A DNA stretch of 64,000 nucleotides, from assembly GCF_036880985.1 (NCBI RefSeq), contig NZ_JBAJNO010000009.1:1984001-2048000 (forward strand). The letters run 5' to 3'. Shown here in pieces: positions 8,445-18,700 of the stretch. Positions within the stretch are counted from its first letter, which is position 1, and every line of letters begins with the position of its first letter. Source of the stretch: Limibacter armeniacum. GTDB taxonomy: Bacteria > Bacteroidota > Bacteroidia > Cytophagales > Flammeovirgaceae. A program made the position numbers and the translations under genes. The notes under the pieces were generated by a model. The model searched no databases and was not told the origin of the DNA. It worked only from the letters and a program-made list of their open reading frames with translations.

Positions 8445-8885
8445 ATGTTAACACAACAGATTTTTTTCAACACATTTTATGCACTGATTGGGAGTCTCGG
8501 CTTCAGTATTATTTTCAACATCAGAGGTAAACACTTAATATTTGCTTCATTAGGAGGGGGTATTAGCTGGTTCTGTTATGAAATCGGTCTAGCTCTCGAA
8601 CAAAGTTCCGTTGTTTCCATGTTTATGGCTACCTGCATGGTAACGGTCTATTCAGAGATTTTAGCTAGGAGAATGAAAATTCCTGCCACTATTGTCATCA
8701 TCAGTTCCGTTATTCCACTTGTTCCTGGTGGAGGAATGTATTATACAATGCTGGAGTCTGTCAATGGGAATGAGGTTGGATTTCTCAAAAAGCTAACCAT
8801 TACACTTTTCGAAGCTGGTGCTATTGCCATCGGCATTGTACTGGTATCTTCCTTTGCTAGAATCTTGAAAATGCAGAAAAGATAA
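8445..8885 (+). CDS. ThrE-family exporter, small subunit (DUF3815 type)
   Basis: A 146-residue integral membrane protein with about four helices and the conserved SSVIPLVPGGGMYYTM segment of the DUF3815/YjjB family, which corresponds to the C-terminal half of ThrE. The ATG at 8445 lies 10 nt after the stop of the large subunit; an alternative GTG-type start at 8415 would overlap that gene by 20 nt. Either way the two are translationally close and should form one transporter in the inner membrane. Confidence 0.88.
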   Translation: MLTQQIFFNTFYALIGSLGFSIIFNIRGKHLIFASLGGGISWFCYEIGLALEQSSVVSMFMATCMVTVYSEILARRMKIPATIVIISSVIPLVPGGGMYYTMLESVNGNEVGFLKKLTITLFEAGAIAIGIVLVSSFARILKMQKR

Positions 8886-8908
8886 TGCTCTGATTTTATA
8901 AAATAAAA

Positions 8909-8935
8909 AAGGCTACCACTTTACATGGTAGCCTT
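8909..8935. terminator. Hairpin terminator shared by the ThrE unit and the first Sus operon
   Basis: Perfect 10-bp stem AAGGCTACCA/TGGTAGCCTT with a 7-nt loop. The A-rich left flank gives a T-run on the minus strand, where it ends the SusC-SusD-lipoprotein operon; the right flank is moderately T-rich for the plus strand. Confidence 0.8.
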
Positions 8936-8959
8936 CTTATTATTCACATGAGCTATCTC

Positions 8960-10042
8960 TTAGTTCTGGAAAGAGAAAGAGATTGACTTGTCCTCAATTG
9001 CTCCATCTGCATCCAGTGTGATAGTAACATCATCAACTGTCAATGTTCCGAACACTGTATGCTCTTTGTTGTCCTCGTCTGTGTATGTTGACTTATAAAC
9101 AACAATGTCACCATCTACTAGACCTGCCAAAGAAGCTGCCGGTGTCCCTGCATCGTATGCGTTTTGTGCTTGGAACTTATCTGATACATCCAAATCTGCT
9201 GCTTTCACAAACATAGTTGTACCAAGACCTGTAATACCCAAGTCATTACCTGTTCCTGAAACGATATCGAAACCTACAGTCTCAACATCCTCCATGAAAG
9301 TGAATGTCTGACCTGCATATTTCATATCCTCTCCTTTGCTATCAAAAGTGTATTTGTTCACTGGAACCAATACTGTTTTTGTAGACGTTCCATTCACTAT
9401 TACCTTGTATGCAAGTGTATCATACAGTGAGTAGTCCACACCATTCAGGCTAACACTGTCATTTGCAAGGTCAAAATCACCTGCCACTGTTGAAAATGCT
9501 ACACCAGCGTTGTCCTCATCATACTTCAGTACTGCGCTCTCAACTACTACATTTGAAACTGTTGCATTGGCTGTACCTACTTCAAACCTTACAAAAGCAT
9601 CTTTGCCGTTCTGGATCACCTCATCTGCTTCAAAGCTGATTGGTGAAGTTACTGCAATCGTGCTGTACTTGTAAGTTTCAGTGCTACCACCTCTAGTCAC
9701 AGTGTACTGAGTTTCTACTTCATCCCCTACGCTTGACAGCTCTGCATCAGACAGGTTCAGCTCGATTGAAGCCTTGCCTCCTGAAATCGTCATATCACCC
9801 AGCTTCTTGATCTGAAGGATATTGCCATCCTCATCTCTTACAACCTGCTCCAAAACAGCCGCATCAACACCTTCTGCATCAATGCTGATCATAATTTTGT
9901 CAAGGTCTGTGAAACTGTATTTTGTACTGTAGCCAAAGCTATTGCCTGGAATCACAAAATCTTGTTCTGCTTCACCTGCACATGATCCTAGGCTCATTGC
10001 TGCCAATACAGAAGCTGTTGCTATATATTTATTGAATTTCAT
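8960..10042 (-). CDS. Surface lipoprotein associated with a SusC/SusD pair
   Basis: A 360-residue lipoprotein: hydrophobic signal and lipobox LGSC with Cys21. The rest is rich in short beta-strands and Asp/Thr/Val, with no domain I can name. It is the third gene of a SusC-SusD operon (80 nt after SusD), the position taken by SusE/SusF-like accessory ligand-binding lipoproteins in classical Sus loci. A surface ligand-binding role is inferred from this position only; sequence similarity to SusE/F is not evident by eye. Confidence 0.7.
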   Translation of the reverse strand: MKFNKYIATASVLAAMSLGSCAGEAEQDFVIPGNSFGYSTKYSFTDLDKIMISIDAEGVDAAVLEQVVRDEDGNILQIKKLGDMTISGGKASIELNLSDAELSSVGDEVETQYTVTRGGSTETYKYSTIAVTSPISFEADEVIQNGKDAFVRFEVGTANATVSNVVVESAVLKYDEDNAGVAFSTVAGDFDLANDSVSLNGVDYSLYDTLAYKVIVNGTSTKTVLVPVNKYTFDSKGEDMKYAGQTFTFMEDVETVGFDIVSGTGNDLGITGLGTTMFVKAADLDVSDKFQAQNAYDAGTPAASLAGLVDGDIVVYKSTYTDEDNKEHTVFGTLTVDDVTITLDADGAIEDKSISFSFQN

Positions 10043-10122
10043 TTTTCTGTTATTTGTCTGTTAACCAAAATATAAAAAGCTCTTTGTAGGAGAAGCTTTA
10101 CAGCTTCTCCTGAAAGCCTATA

Positions 10123-11631
10123 TTAATAGTTGTAGTCCACAACTGTTCCTTCAGCAACGTCCCACCAAACACGTGCATCCATTTTATCAGCACCTCCGAT
10201 TTCAGTCAGGGCACTCTGATAATTGTTACCGTTCAATGTTTGCTCGTCGATAGGGTACTGTCTTCTTGTAGGAATTGTGTTCAGACCTGCAATCAGGATT
10301 CCATCCTTAGGAAGTCTCAAGATACCGAAATCCAGTCTTCTCCACTCGATCCAGCCTTGGTGTCCCTGCATGTACAAGGCTAACCATTTCTGCTCACCAA
10401 GTGATACTTTCCAGTTAGCTGCATCATAAACTTGAGCATCTGCATAAGCTGTTGCTGACGCTTTGTCAACACCCCACTGGTCCATTGACGTCAGGATACC
10501 TTGCTTGAAGTGAGCTGCTGCACTACCGCCGATGAAGCCTCTCTGTACAGCTTCTGCCAACAGGAAGTCTACCTCAGCTGCAACCATATACATACCTGGA
10601 GATGAAGATTGAAGAACCGCTGTACCTGGCTGAGACACTGCACCTACAGGAAGGTTGTTGGCAATGTTTTCATTCTCACCATAGATCATACCGATAAATG
10701 TACCAGTACTAGCCGCTGGCTCTGCATAAACAGACAATCTTGGATCATTATCAGCAAGCATCTGATCAACAATCGTGTTACTTACTGCAAAGTCCTCTCT
10801 TGTCTTACGGTCCTCATTCAATGGGTTGTTGTGAGGAGCATCTGTGTAAGCAATAAGAGCGTTGTCTGTATTACTAGTAAAGTAAAGACCTGTATTGTAG
10901 GCTGCAGCAAAGTTTTCTTTAGCCACATCTTCCTTCACATCTGCAATTCTCATCGCCACTCTCATTCTCAATGAGTTTGCGAATTTCTGCCAAGCTACAG
11001 CATTACCATTGTACAGTGCATCACCACTAAAAGCTGGAGCATCTGCATCAATGCTATTGTATGCTTCTTCCAGTTTTACCAACAGGTCCATATAAATAGA
11101 CTCCTGTGAATCATACTTAGGTGTCTTGTTTCCTGTAAGTGCTTCAGAGTAAGGAATTGGTCCCCAGATGTCTGTCATCAGTTGGAACATACATGCCTTC
11201 ATAATCTCTGCTGCTGCATTCTGGTTAACTGCTGCTGCTTTCTCTGCCTCTGAAGCGAAAGAATTTGCTGCAATTTTTTCATTGTTCAGGTCAATCGCAG
11301 CCTGAAGGTCTTTCAGACCACCTGCATACCAAGCAGTCCAGTTGTTGTTATCCTCAGAAGGTCTTGCCTTGTACTGGCTTTCTGATGTATAACTATTTTG
11401 TGCCCAGAACTGAGAGTACATTAGACCGAAACGTCCGTTTGCCCACTCATCCCACATATCATCCATCAAACCTTTTTGAGCTGAAGCCAATAGGAAACCT
11501 GGCTCTACCACTGAAGGCTGATCCGGATCAATATTCATTTCTTCAAAGTCTTGGTTACAGCCTGTTGCACCGAAAAGCAACATACCTGCCATTGCAGCCA
11601 CTTTGAATTTGTTATATACTGTATTTGCCAT
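10123..11631 (-). CDS. SusD/RagB-family outer-membrane lipoprotein
   Basis: A 502-residue lipoprotein (lipobox GATGC, Cys25). The mature start NQDFEEMNIDPDQPS and the motif DIWGPIPYSEALTG..TPKYDSQESIY identify the SusD-like_2 group. The C-terminal part contains the conserved QGHQGWIEWRRLDFG and a late IPTRRQYPIDEQ segment. SusD proteins sit as a lid on the SusC pore and bind the nutrient. The gene lies 91 nt after SusC and 80 nt before the lipoprotein gene, so the three form an operon. No glycoside hydrolase is linked; the substrate is unknown. Confidence 0.95.
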   Translation of the reverse strand: MANTVYNKFKVAAMAGMLLFGATGCNQDFEEMNIDPDQPSVVEPGFLLASAQKGLMDDMWDEWANGRFGLMYSQFWAQNSYTSESQYKARPSEDNNNWTAWYAGGLKDLQAAIDLNNEKIAANSFASEAEKAAAVNQNAAAEIMKACMFQLMTDIWGPIPYSEALTGNKTPKYDSQESIYMDLLVKLEEAYNSIDADAPAFSGDALYNGNAVAWQKFANSLRMRVAMRIADVKEDVAKENFAAAYNTGLYFTSNTDNALIAYTDAPHNNPLNEDRKTREDFAVSNTIVDQMLADNDPRLSVYAEPAASTGTFIGMIYGENENIANNLPVGAVSQPGTAVLQSSSPGMYMVAAEVDFLLAEAVQRGFIGGSAAAHFKQGILTSMDQWGVDKASATAYADAQVYDAANWKVSLGEQKWLALYMQGHQGWIEWRRLDFGILRLPKDGILIAGLNTIPTRRQYPIDEQTLNGNNYQSALTEIGGADKMDARVWWDVAEGTVVDYNY

Positions 11632-11722
11632 GATAATTCTCTTTAAGATAAATTGATCAATTCTTTAGGTTTCGAGGTATGGTAAAAGTTACCTTCTACC
11701 ATACCTTTAGAAAGATCTCCTA

Positions 11723-14700
11723 CTAGAAATCAAATTTCACGTTGAAACCGATAGATCTTGTACTAGGTACTTGAGCACCTTCAATACCTTGAATGTTACC
11801 CGCTGAAGCTGTTACTTCTGGGTCAAGGTGAGGCAGCTCGCTATAAAGGATCGCCAGGTTTCTACCCACAACTGAGAAAGTTACGTTGTTGATACCGTAG
11901 TTGCTTACCAGTTTGTTAGGCAATTTGTAGCTCAATGCCAATTCTTTCAGCTTCACGTAAGACGCATCGTATACGTCTGCCTCTGCAATTGTGTAACCAC
12001 CGTTTGCAAAGAAGTGTGTGTTGGCATCGATTACAGTTGTGTTTGGCGTACCATCCTCGTTTACACCTTCTACAATCAGACCGTTCTCTCTAACACCGTT
12101 AGCTGCAGTCTCCTCCATGATACCTGAGTATTTACCCCACATGTTTGTTGTTGAGAATACTTTACCACCGTAACGAACATCAAGTAGTGTTCTTAGTGAG
12201 ATACCTTTGTATGAGAATGTGTTGTTGATACCACCAGTCCATTTAGCCAGTGATGAACCAAGGTTTACTACTCCGTCAGTCACTTTGTAAGTTCCATCCT
12301 CGTTTACAACCTTGTTGCCGTTGTCGTCATATACATATCCTGTACCTACGATCTGTCCGTATGACTCACCTTTGAAAGCGTTCACTGACACTGCGAATGG
12401 AGCGTTAGCCAATCTCAGGTTAGTGATTTCCTTACCAGTCTCAGGGTCTGTGTACAGTTCAACAACTTCGTTCATGTTTTTCGCCCAGTTCACTGTCACA
12501 TCCCACTTGAAGCCTGATGCAGTCTGTACTGGAGTACCGTACAACATCAGTTCAAGACCGTGGTTCAACATTTCACCTGCGTTGATGTATTGTCTTGAGT
12601 AACCTGAAGCTGCTGAAGTTGCGATATCCAGAATCTGGTCAAATGTCGTGTTGCGGTAGTAAGTAACATCCAACCCTATACGGTCATTCAGGAATCTTGA
12701 GTCTACACCCACCTCAAATGAACGGGTAGTTTCTGGCTTCAGATCAACATTGTTCAGTGTATTTGGCACTGTGTAAAGTGGGAAGTTACCAAATGAACCT
12801 CTTGTATCAGCTGAATAAGTAGTCAGGATATTGTAAGGGTCAGTATCGTTACCTACCTCTGCAAAACCTGCTCTCAGTTTACCGAATGAAAGGATGCTAG
12901 AGTTGTTAAGACCTTCCAGTTCAGAGAATACGAATGAACCTGTCACTGAAGGGTAGAAGTAAGTATTGTTGTCTGTTGGCAATGTAGATGATTGGTCAAC
13001 ACGCATTGTTGCGTCCAGGAAGTAAGTGTTTCTGTACCCGAATGAAGTTGAAGCGAATGCAGAGTTTACTTGCTTAGTATAGCCATCATCAAGCAACTGA
13101 GCTGGAGAGTTTGAGTTTGACAGTGTATAAAGACCTGCAACGCTCAAACCGTTTACAGTAGTACCGTAGTTTCTTTTGTATGATTGCTTTCTGATGTTAC
13201 CACCTACAAATGCGTTTACTGAGAACTCACTATCGAAAGTCTTGTCGTATCTCAACATTGCCTCATAGTTGTTCTCCTTCACGAATCTTACATCCTCAGA
13301 GTATTTTGAGATATCCACTGAACCTACAGCGATTCTCTCTCTACGTGAGTCTGTGTAGAAGTCAGTCATTACCTTACCTGAAACTGAGAAGTTCTCATTG
13401 ATTTTGTAGTTCAATGCGAAGTTACCGAAGAAACGCTCTCTATCATCATCCTGATAGTTCTCATATCTTGTCCAGTACGGGTTATCAGCGTATTTAGGTC
13501 TTCCATCGTCATATCCTCTTCTGTTCCAAGTACGTTGAGAACCGTCAGGGTTCTTATACTGCTTCATTTGCTCGTTGTCCCACTGTCTCTGACCCCACTG
13601 GTTGAACTGTTGCATTACGTTACCACCATCATAACCAGTACCTGGACGGCCTAGTGCTTTAGATGAAACGTAGTTAGCTACAGTTGAAACTGTGAATTTA
13701 TCTGTCAGTTTAGTGCTACCATTGAAACTTACTGTGTGTCTTGTCATTTCACTGTTAGGCATCACACCGTTGATGTCCATATTTGTGTATGACAAACGGA
13801 AGTTAGAAACATCGTTTCCACCGCTCAATGCCACGTTAGTGTTTGTAGTAACACCAGTCTCAAAGAAGTCTTTTACGTTATTAGGGTGTGCTTCCCAAGC
13901 AGTTGCTTGACCGTAGTCAGGGTGCCACTCGTCAAAGCTGTACCACTGTCTTGCTGGTGTACCGTCCAGTTTAGGACCCCAGCTCTCATCCACTGCATAT
14001 GAAGCGTAAGGGTTGCCATTAGCATCTGTAGCTGAGCCAAAAGCACCTGCTCCACCACCACCATATGAGTTCTGGTAGTCTGGAAGGCGAAGGATGTTGT
14101 CAAAAGTAACGCCCGCATTGATACTTACGCCGATACCTTTTCTACCTTTACCTGATTTTGTTGTGATGATAATTACACCGTTCGCTGCTCTAGAACCGTA
14201 AAGGGCTGCTGCTGCTGCACCTTTCAGTACTGACATTGAAGCAATATCATCTGGGTTGATATCCTGAGCTGCGTTACCGTAGTCATAACCACCCGCACCT
14301 CTTTCTTGGTTTGATGAAGTAAAGTTTGAGTTATCTAATGGCACACCGTCCACTACGAAAAGTGGCTGGTTGTTACCGTTGATCGAGTTAGCACCACGGA
14401 TCAGGATTCTTGATGAACCACCCATTGTAGAAGATGAGTTGATCTGAACACCTGATACTTTACCTGCAAGGCCGCTTACTACGTTTGTTGATTTCACTTC
14501 TGAAAGTTCATCACCACCTACAGCTTGCATTGCATAACCTAGTGAGCGCTCATCTCTTGATACACCCAAGGCTGTTACTACAACCTCTTCCAGCTCTTCT
14601 GCATCCACTTCAAGAGGAACTTGCAAAGCTGATTGGTTGCCTACAGCAACTTCTTTTGTTTTATAACCTACAAAACGGAATTCCAAGATTGATTCTGGGC

Positions 14701-14893
14701 CTGGCACAGCCAATTTAAAATCACCGTCAAGTCCTGTAATTGTACCTTTTGAAGTACCCTTTAGAATTACTGTTACGCCTGGCAACGGTTCTCCATTATC
14801 CGTCACCACACCTGATACAGTACGCTCTTGCGCAAAAGCCGTCATAAACAGCATAGGCAAGAGTGCCAGTGTGAGTAGCAGTCTTTTTGTCAT
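11723..14893 (-). CDS. SusC/RagA-family TonB-linked outer-membrane transporter
   Basis: A 1056-residue protein counted from the ATG at 14893, chosen over an in-frame start at 14956 because it begins directly with a signal peptide (MTKRLLLTLALLPMLFMTAFAQ). Then come the carboxypeptidase-regulatory-like domain (about 22-100, ERTVSGVVTDNGEPLPGVTV), the plug domain with the SusC hallmark NPDDIASMSVLKG and LYGSRAANGVIIITTK (about 205-250), and a 22-strand barrel ending in aromatic Phe (NVKFDF). It imports large oligomers with TonB energy together with the following SusD. First gene of a three-gene operon. Confidence 0.96.
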   Translation of the reverse strand: MTKRLLLTLALLPMLFMTAFAQERTVSGVVTDNGEPLPGVTVILKGTSKGTITGLDGDFKLAVPGPESILEFRFVGYKTKEVAVGNQSALQVPLEVDAEELEEVVVTALGVSRDERSLGYAMQAVGGDELSEVKSTNVVSGLAGKVSGVQINSSSTMGGSSRILIRGANSINGNNQPLFVVDGVPLDNSNFTSSNQERGAGGYDYGNAAQDINPDDIASMSVLKGAAAAALYGSRAANGVIIITTKSGKGRKGIGVSINAGVTFDNILRLPDYQNSYGGGGAGAFGSATDANGNPYASYAVDESWGPKLDGTPARQWYSFDEWHPDYGQATAWEAHPNNVKDFFETGVTTNTNVALSGGNDVSNFRLSYTNMDINGVMPNSEMTRHTVSFNGSTKLTDKFTVSTVANYVSSKALGRPGTGYDGGNVMQQFNQWGQRQWDNEQMKQYKNPDGSQRTWNRRGYDDGRPKYADNPYWTRYENYQDDDRERFFGNFALNYKINENFSVSGKVMTDFYTDSRRERIAVGSVDISKYSEDVRFVKENNYEAMLRYDKTFDSEFSVNAFVGGNIRKQSYKRNYGTTVNGLSVAGLYTLSNSNSPAQLLDDGYTKQVNSAFASTSFGYRNTYFLDATMRVDQSSTLPTDNNTYFYPSVTGSFVFSELEGLNNSSILSFGKLRAGFAEVGNDTDPYNILTTYSADTRGSFGNFPLYTVPNTLNNVDLKPETTRSFEVGVDSRFLNDRIGLDVTYYRNTTFDQILDIATSAASGYSRQYINAGEMLNHGLELMLYGTPVQTASGFKWDVTVNWAKNMNEVVELYTDPETGKEITNLRLANAPFAVSVNAFKGESYGQIVGTGYVYDDNGNKVVNEDGTYKVTDGVVNLGSSLAKWTGGINNTFSYKGISLRTLLDVRYGGKVFSTTNMWGKYSGIMEETAANGVRENGLIVEGVNEDGTPNTTVIDANTHFFANGGYTIAEADVYDASYVKLKELALSYKLPNKLVSNYGINNVTFSVVGRNLAILYSELPHLDPEVTASAGNIQGIEGAQVPSTRSIGFNVKFDF

Positions 14894-15098
14894 AAGTCTG
14901 TTTGTTTTTGAATAGTTTAAACAACGTGTTAGCTGCATGAAAGCAGAAAGTAGCAAAGACTTACCAAACAGTAAGTTTTAATGCAACCCGCTTCCTCAGC
15001 GAATTTTTCATTACAGGAATCGTTTTCCCTGTGCAGGTTTCAGAACAACTGTTATAACTTTTGCAAGGCAAACCAACCATAAAAGATTACAGCGTTCT

Positions 15099-15139
15099 AA
15101 AACAGACTCGACCCTCGTCAAGGTCTAGTCTGATGTTTT
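15099..15139. other. Imperfect hairpin in the SusC upstream region
   Basis: CAGACT (15103-15108) pairs with AGTCTG (15127-15132), an inner ACC/GGT pair extends it, and A-rich and T-rich flanks add an outer stem with a 2-nt bulge. About 205 bp upstream of the SusC start; it may be a leader hairpin or a remnant terminator. Confidence 0.3.
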
Positions 15140-15635
15140 TAAATAGTAGAAAGTAACAATGAGAAATATGAGTAAGATGGGAGTAAAATGTTAGTAGTTT
15201 ATATAGTAGAAAGCGGCCATCTAAGGCCATTGTTAATATTCTTTAAACCCCTCAACGATACGAATGTATGAATATCATTTAAAAATGGCGACATGTAACA
15301 TTATTAATTTCTTAATTTTAACCTTTTTTAACAATATCAATATATACACATAAAATATCATTTTGATGATATCTTAATTAACAAATAATATTCTCATTCA
15401 GAATAAAATACCACAATAGAGTAGAATATTAAAAATAATAGGAAAGTCACTCGTTTTACATCCTTATTAACACCACCCTAATTTTCTTAACAAATAGTGA
15501 CCTCCGTCATGTTAATTATGCTTAAAAAGTGCTTCAGAGCCCTTTATCAAGGATTAATTGTCATTAACATACCCCTAAAAACCTTTTAAACTGAATATCA
15601 GATAATTAACCTCAGCACATCACTTACAGCAAAGC

Positions 15636-15670
15636 AAAAGGCCTTGAAGTACATTCCTTCAAGGCCTTTT
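15636..15670 (-). terminator. Terminator of the SusC-SusD-lipoprotein-protease operon
   Basis: Perfect 14-bp stem AAAAGGCCTTGAAG with its complement and a 7-nt loop, symmetric A/T flanks, about 100 nt after the stop of the S8 protease gene. Confidence 0.82.
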
Positions 15671-15767
15671 ACTTTAATACAGTAATAAGATTACCGTGTC
15701 AGTAGATTATTTCAGCGACTGACACAATACCAAAATATTTCGATATGCAGCTCATCTACTAATCTCA

Positions 15768-18700
15768 TCATTTCCTAATCAGCTTTTGTGTCATACTTCC
15801 TTGATCTGTCACGACTCTTAACAAATATATCCCTACTGGCAAATCACTCACAATTAATGACTCATGCATTAGAGACTGCCGTTTATTAAACAAGTAAGTC
15901 GCCTCTAACTTTCCTGAAACACTATAAAGTAGTACTTGTACCTCTCCTGTATAGGCACCTTCGAGATCTAAGGTCAATTTGTTACCAAAATCCATTGGAT
16001 TAGGATACACCTTTATTTGTTTAAGCATAGTGTTATCAGCAATAGATGTCACGCCACCAATCTTAGCAAAGCCTTGTTTAGTTATTGATTCTGAGCCTGA
16101 CTCTGTTCCCAAGATTGTAAACTTCACATCTTTCGCACCTGGTGTTGTATACACAATAAAGTGAGGACCTGCTCCTTTTGCCTTTCTTGGCACCGCACCT
16201 TCACCAAAATCCCATTCATAATTTAAATAGTCCCCTGTTGCATCTGCCAAATAGAGCACCTGCTCATTAATACTTGCTGATACAGATGTAGCACTAAAAT
16301 TCAGGTTACCAGTACCTCCTAGCCTTGCTGCTACAAAACTGATATTCTCAGGTTGTGCAAAAGCTGTAATCACCCGGAAGTCATCAATTGCAAACCCTAC
16401 TCCTCCACTCTCCTGAGAATTGACAGCCAAGAATGTGAACCTGAATGCAACCTTCTTACCAACAAGGTCTGATATATTTATATACTTCTTAACAAACTCA
16501 TCTCCTGTTTCACCGGACATAAAAGTCAACCCCTGAACAAATCCAGAGCTACTACTAGCCACATTGTCATACCAATGTGTTGCAAACTCCGGCTTCAAAA
16601 CACTCCATGTCTTGCCTGCATCTTCTGTATACTCACCAATCAAACCGTCTATTCCAGAAGCCATATTATACTTCGTCTTGAACTCAAGGAAATAGTTACC
16701 TTGCTTTCCTGTCAAGTCATATAGAGAAGAATAAAGTACGACACTTGTTGGCACTTGATAACTCTGCTCATCAGGAGCTAGCACATAAGCTACCGAACCA
16801 CTTGCTGTTCCACTTTTGCCTGTTACAGTAGAATTACCTAACTCAAGAGTCGACCCTTCCTGATTGTCTACATAAAACAAAGGCTTGTTATTGTCAAAAT
16901 TTTCTAAGTCTCCACCGTCTACCAATTCGAATGGTGGGTCAATAGCGCCAAGTACACTGATCTTCTTCGTTTGGGTCACGTTTCCATTTACAGTCAACTC
17001 CACATCATAAACACCACCTGTAGCATAGGTATGTATTGGGTTGTATGTTGAGGAAGTTCCTCCATCTCCAAAATTCCACAAAAACTCTGTTGCGCCACCA
17101 GACGCATAACGAAATTCCACTTCCTGTCCTTGATACGCAACACCTGAACTAAGCGTAAATTCTGCTTTGGGGTCTTCTGCTGTCAATTGGAAATCATCAA
17201 TCATAAAGCCATCATCCGTCTCCTCAATAAAGAAGTTTCCATTCATATAATATACCCAACGGAAACGAACACTACTATTTCCTCCTAAAAATGAGATATT
17301 ATACTCTGTATCTTGATAGTTATAAATTCCGATCCAACCATGTTGATCCCTTACAATACTAGGGTCTATATCACAGCTTCCACCCGGAGCCTTATCATAC
17401 CAGTTTTCTCCCATACCATCTCCTTGCTCCCCAAGTCTCGCCCAAGAAATACCACCATCAATACTGTACTGCATCTGAACTGCTGCCGGAGCATTACAAT
17501 ATGTGATGTCCATACTTTTCTTAAACTGCACCTTATATTCCTTCTGCTGATTACTCAGGTCAAAAGCTGGTGAATATAAAGCTGCAACAAATGTCTCATT
17601 CGGAATACTCCCATTAAGCGTAGTTTTCCAAACTGTCTTTCCTGTCGAAAGCGTATCACTTCTCAAAATAGGTCCTTCAGCCACTCCCAACTCCCAAACC
17701 ACAATATTTTCTCGTCCTTGTAAAATATCCGGAACAAAGTCAGTTGGATTAGATTCAAAATTCCCTCCATCAGCCAAAGTATAAGGCACTTGTCTGGTTA
17801 CTACTTCAGGAGCACCTTCCACTACTTTCACAAAAGAGCGTTTGGTATGTGAATGTGCCCCATCAGAAACTGTGAGTGATACAGCATAGCTACCAATTGG
17901 CGGATCTACTGTATAAATATGGGAAGGACTTTCTTCTGTAGAAGTCTCTCCATCTCCAAAATTCCAAGTATAAGACAAGTCTGTACCAACAGACTGATTA
18001 ATAAAAGTCACTTGCTTATTCAATACGATGGCATCTGCACCGATCACAAAATCTGCCCAAGGCCTGTTTTCAATCACGGCCTCCAAAGCATTTAGAACAT
18101 CGATACGCCCTGCCCCCAACTGATTCTGGTACTCAGGGTTTGTCTCGTTCAAGTCTTTGGCTGTTGCCTTCATAATACGCTCTACTTCAAGCGGCGTCAA
18201 AGAGGGATTTTGTGCTTTTAACATAGCAGCCATACCTGCCACAATCGGACAAGACATGGAAGTACCTGTCAGAAAACCATAATCACTTGTACTCCCTGCT
18301 GTTGTACTCAAGATATCAGTTCCTGGCGCTGCAATATCAATCCAAGGTCCAAAATTAGATGAAGAAGCTTTTGTATCGTTCTGCGTGGTATTGGCAACAG
18401 CAATCACGTTATCGTACCCTGCTGGATATGGATTCACTGGAACGTTATCATTTCCTGCTGCTGCAATAAAGATCATTCCCTTTTCCTTTGTTGCCTGTGT
18501 AATCAGTTGCTGGACAATTGTACTTCCCGAGTAACTACCAAAAGACATACTAACCACATCAGCATTCATGGCTATAGCATACTCAATCCCTTCCAATGTA
18601 TGGCTCATACTTCGGGTATCAGAAGTGTCATCCGAAGTTGCTTTGATAGGCAATATTTTCACACCTCCTCTTGAAATAGAGGCAATCCCTTTCCCATTTC

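Larger units (their letters stand above)
14894..15767. other. Long AT-rich intergenic region upstream of a SusC operon
   Basis: This 874-bp gap holds the SusC promoter/leader on the right side of 14893, an imperfect hairpin at 15099-15139 and the terminator of the protease operon at 15636-15670. The middle (about 15270-15600) is very AT-rich. I found no perfect TAnnTTTG on the minus strand; TATCGTTG at 15253-15260 (minus) is one base off and has no -33 partner. No convincing ORF exists. Confidence 0.5.

Noticed and set aside
10609-10974. 121-codon plus-strand frame over a SusD gene
   Set aside because: Antisense to conserved SusD motifs; no independent support.
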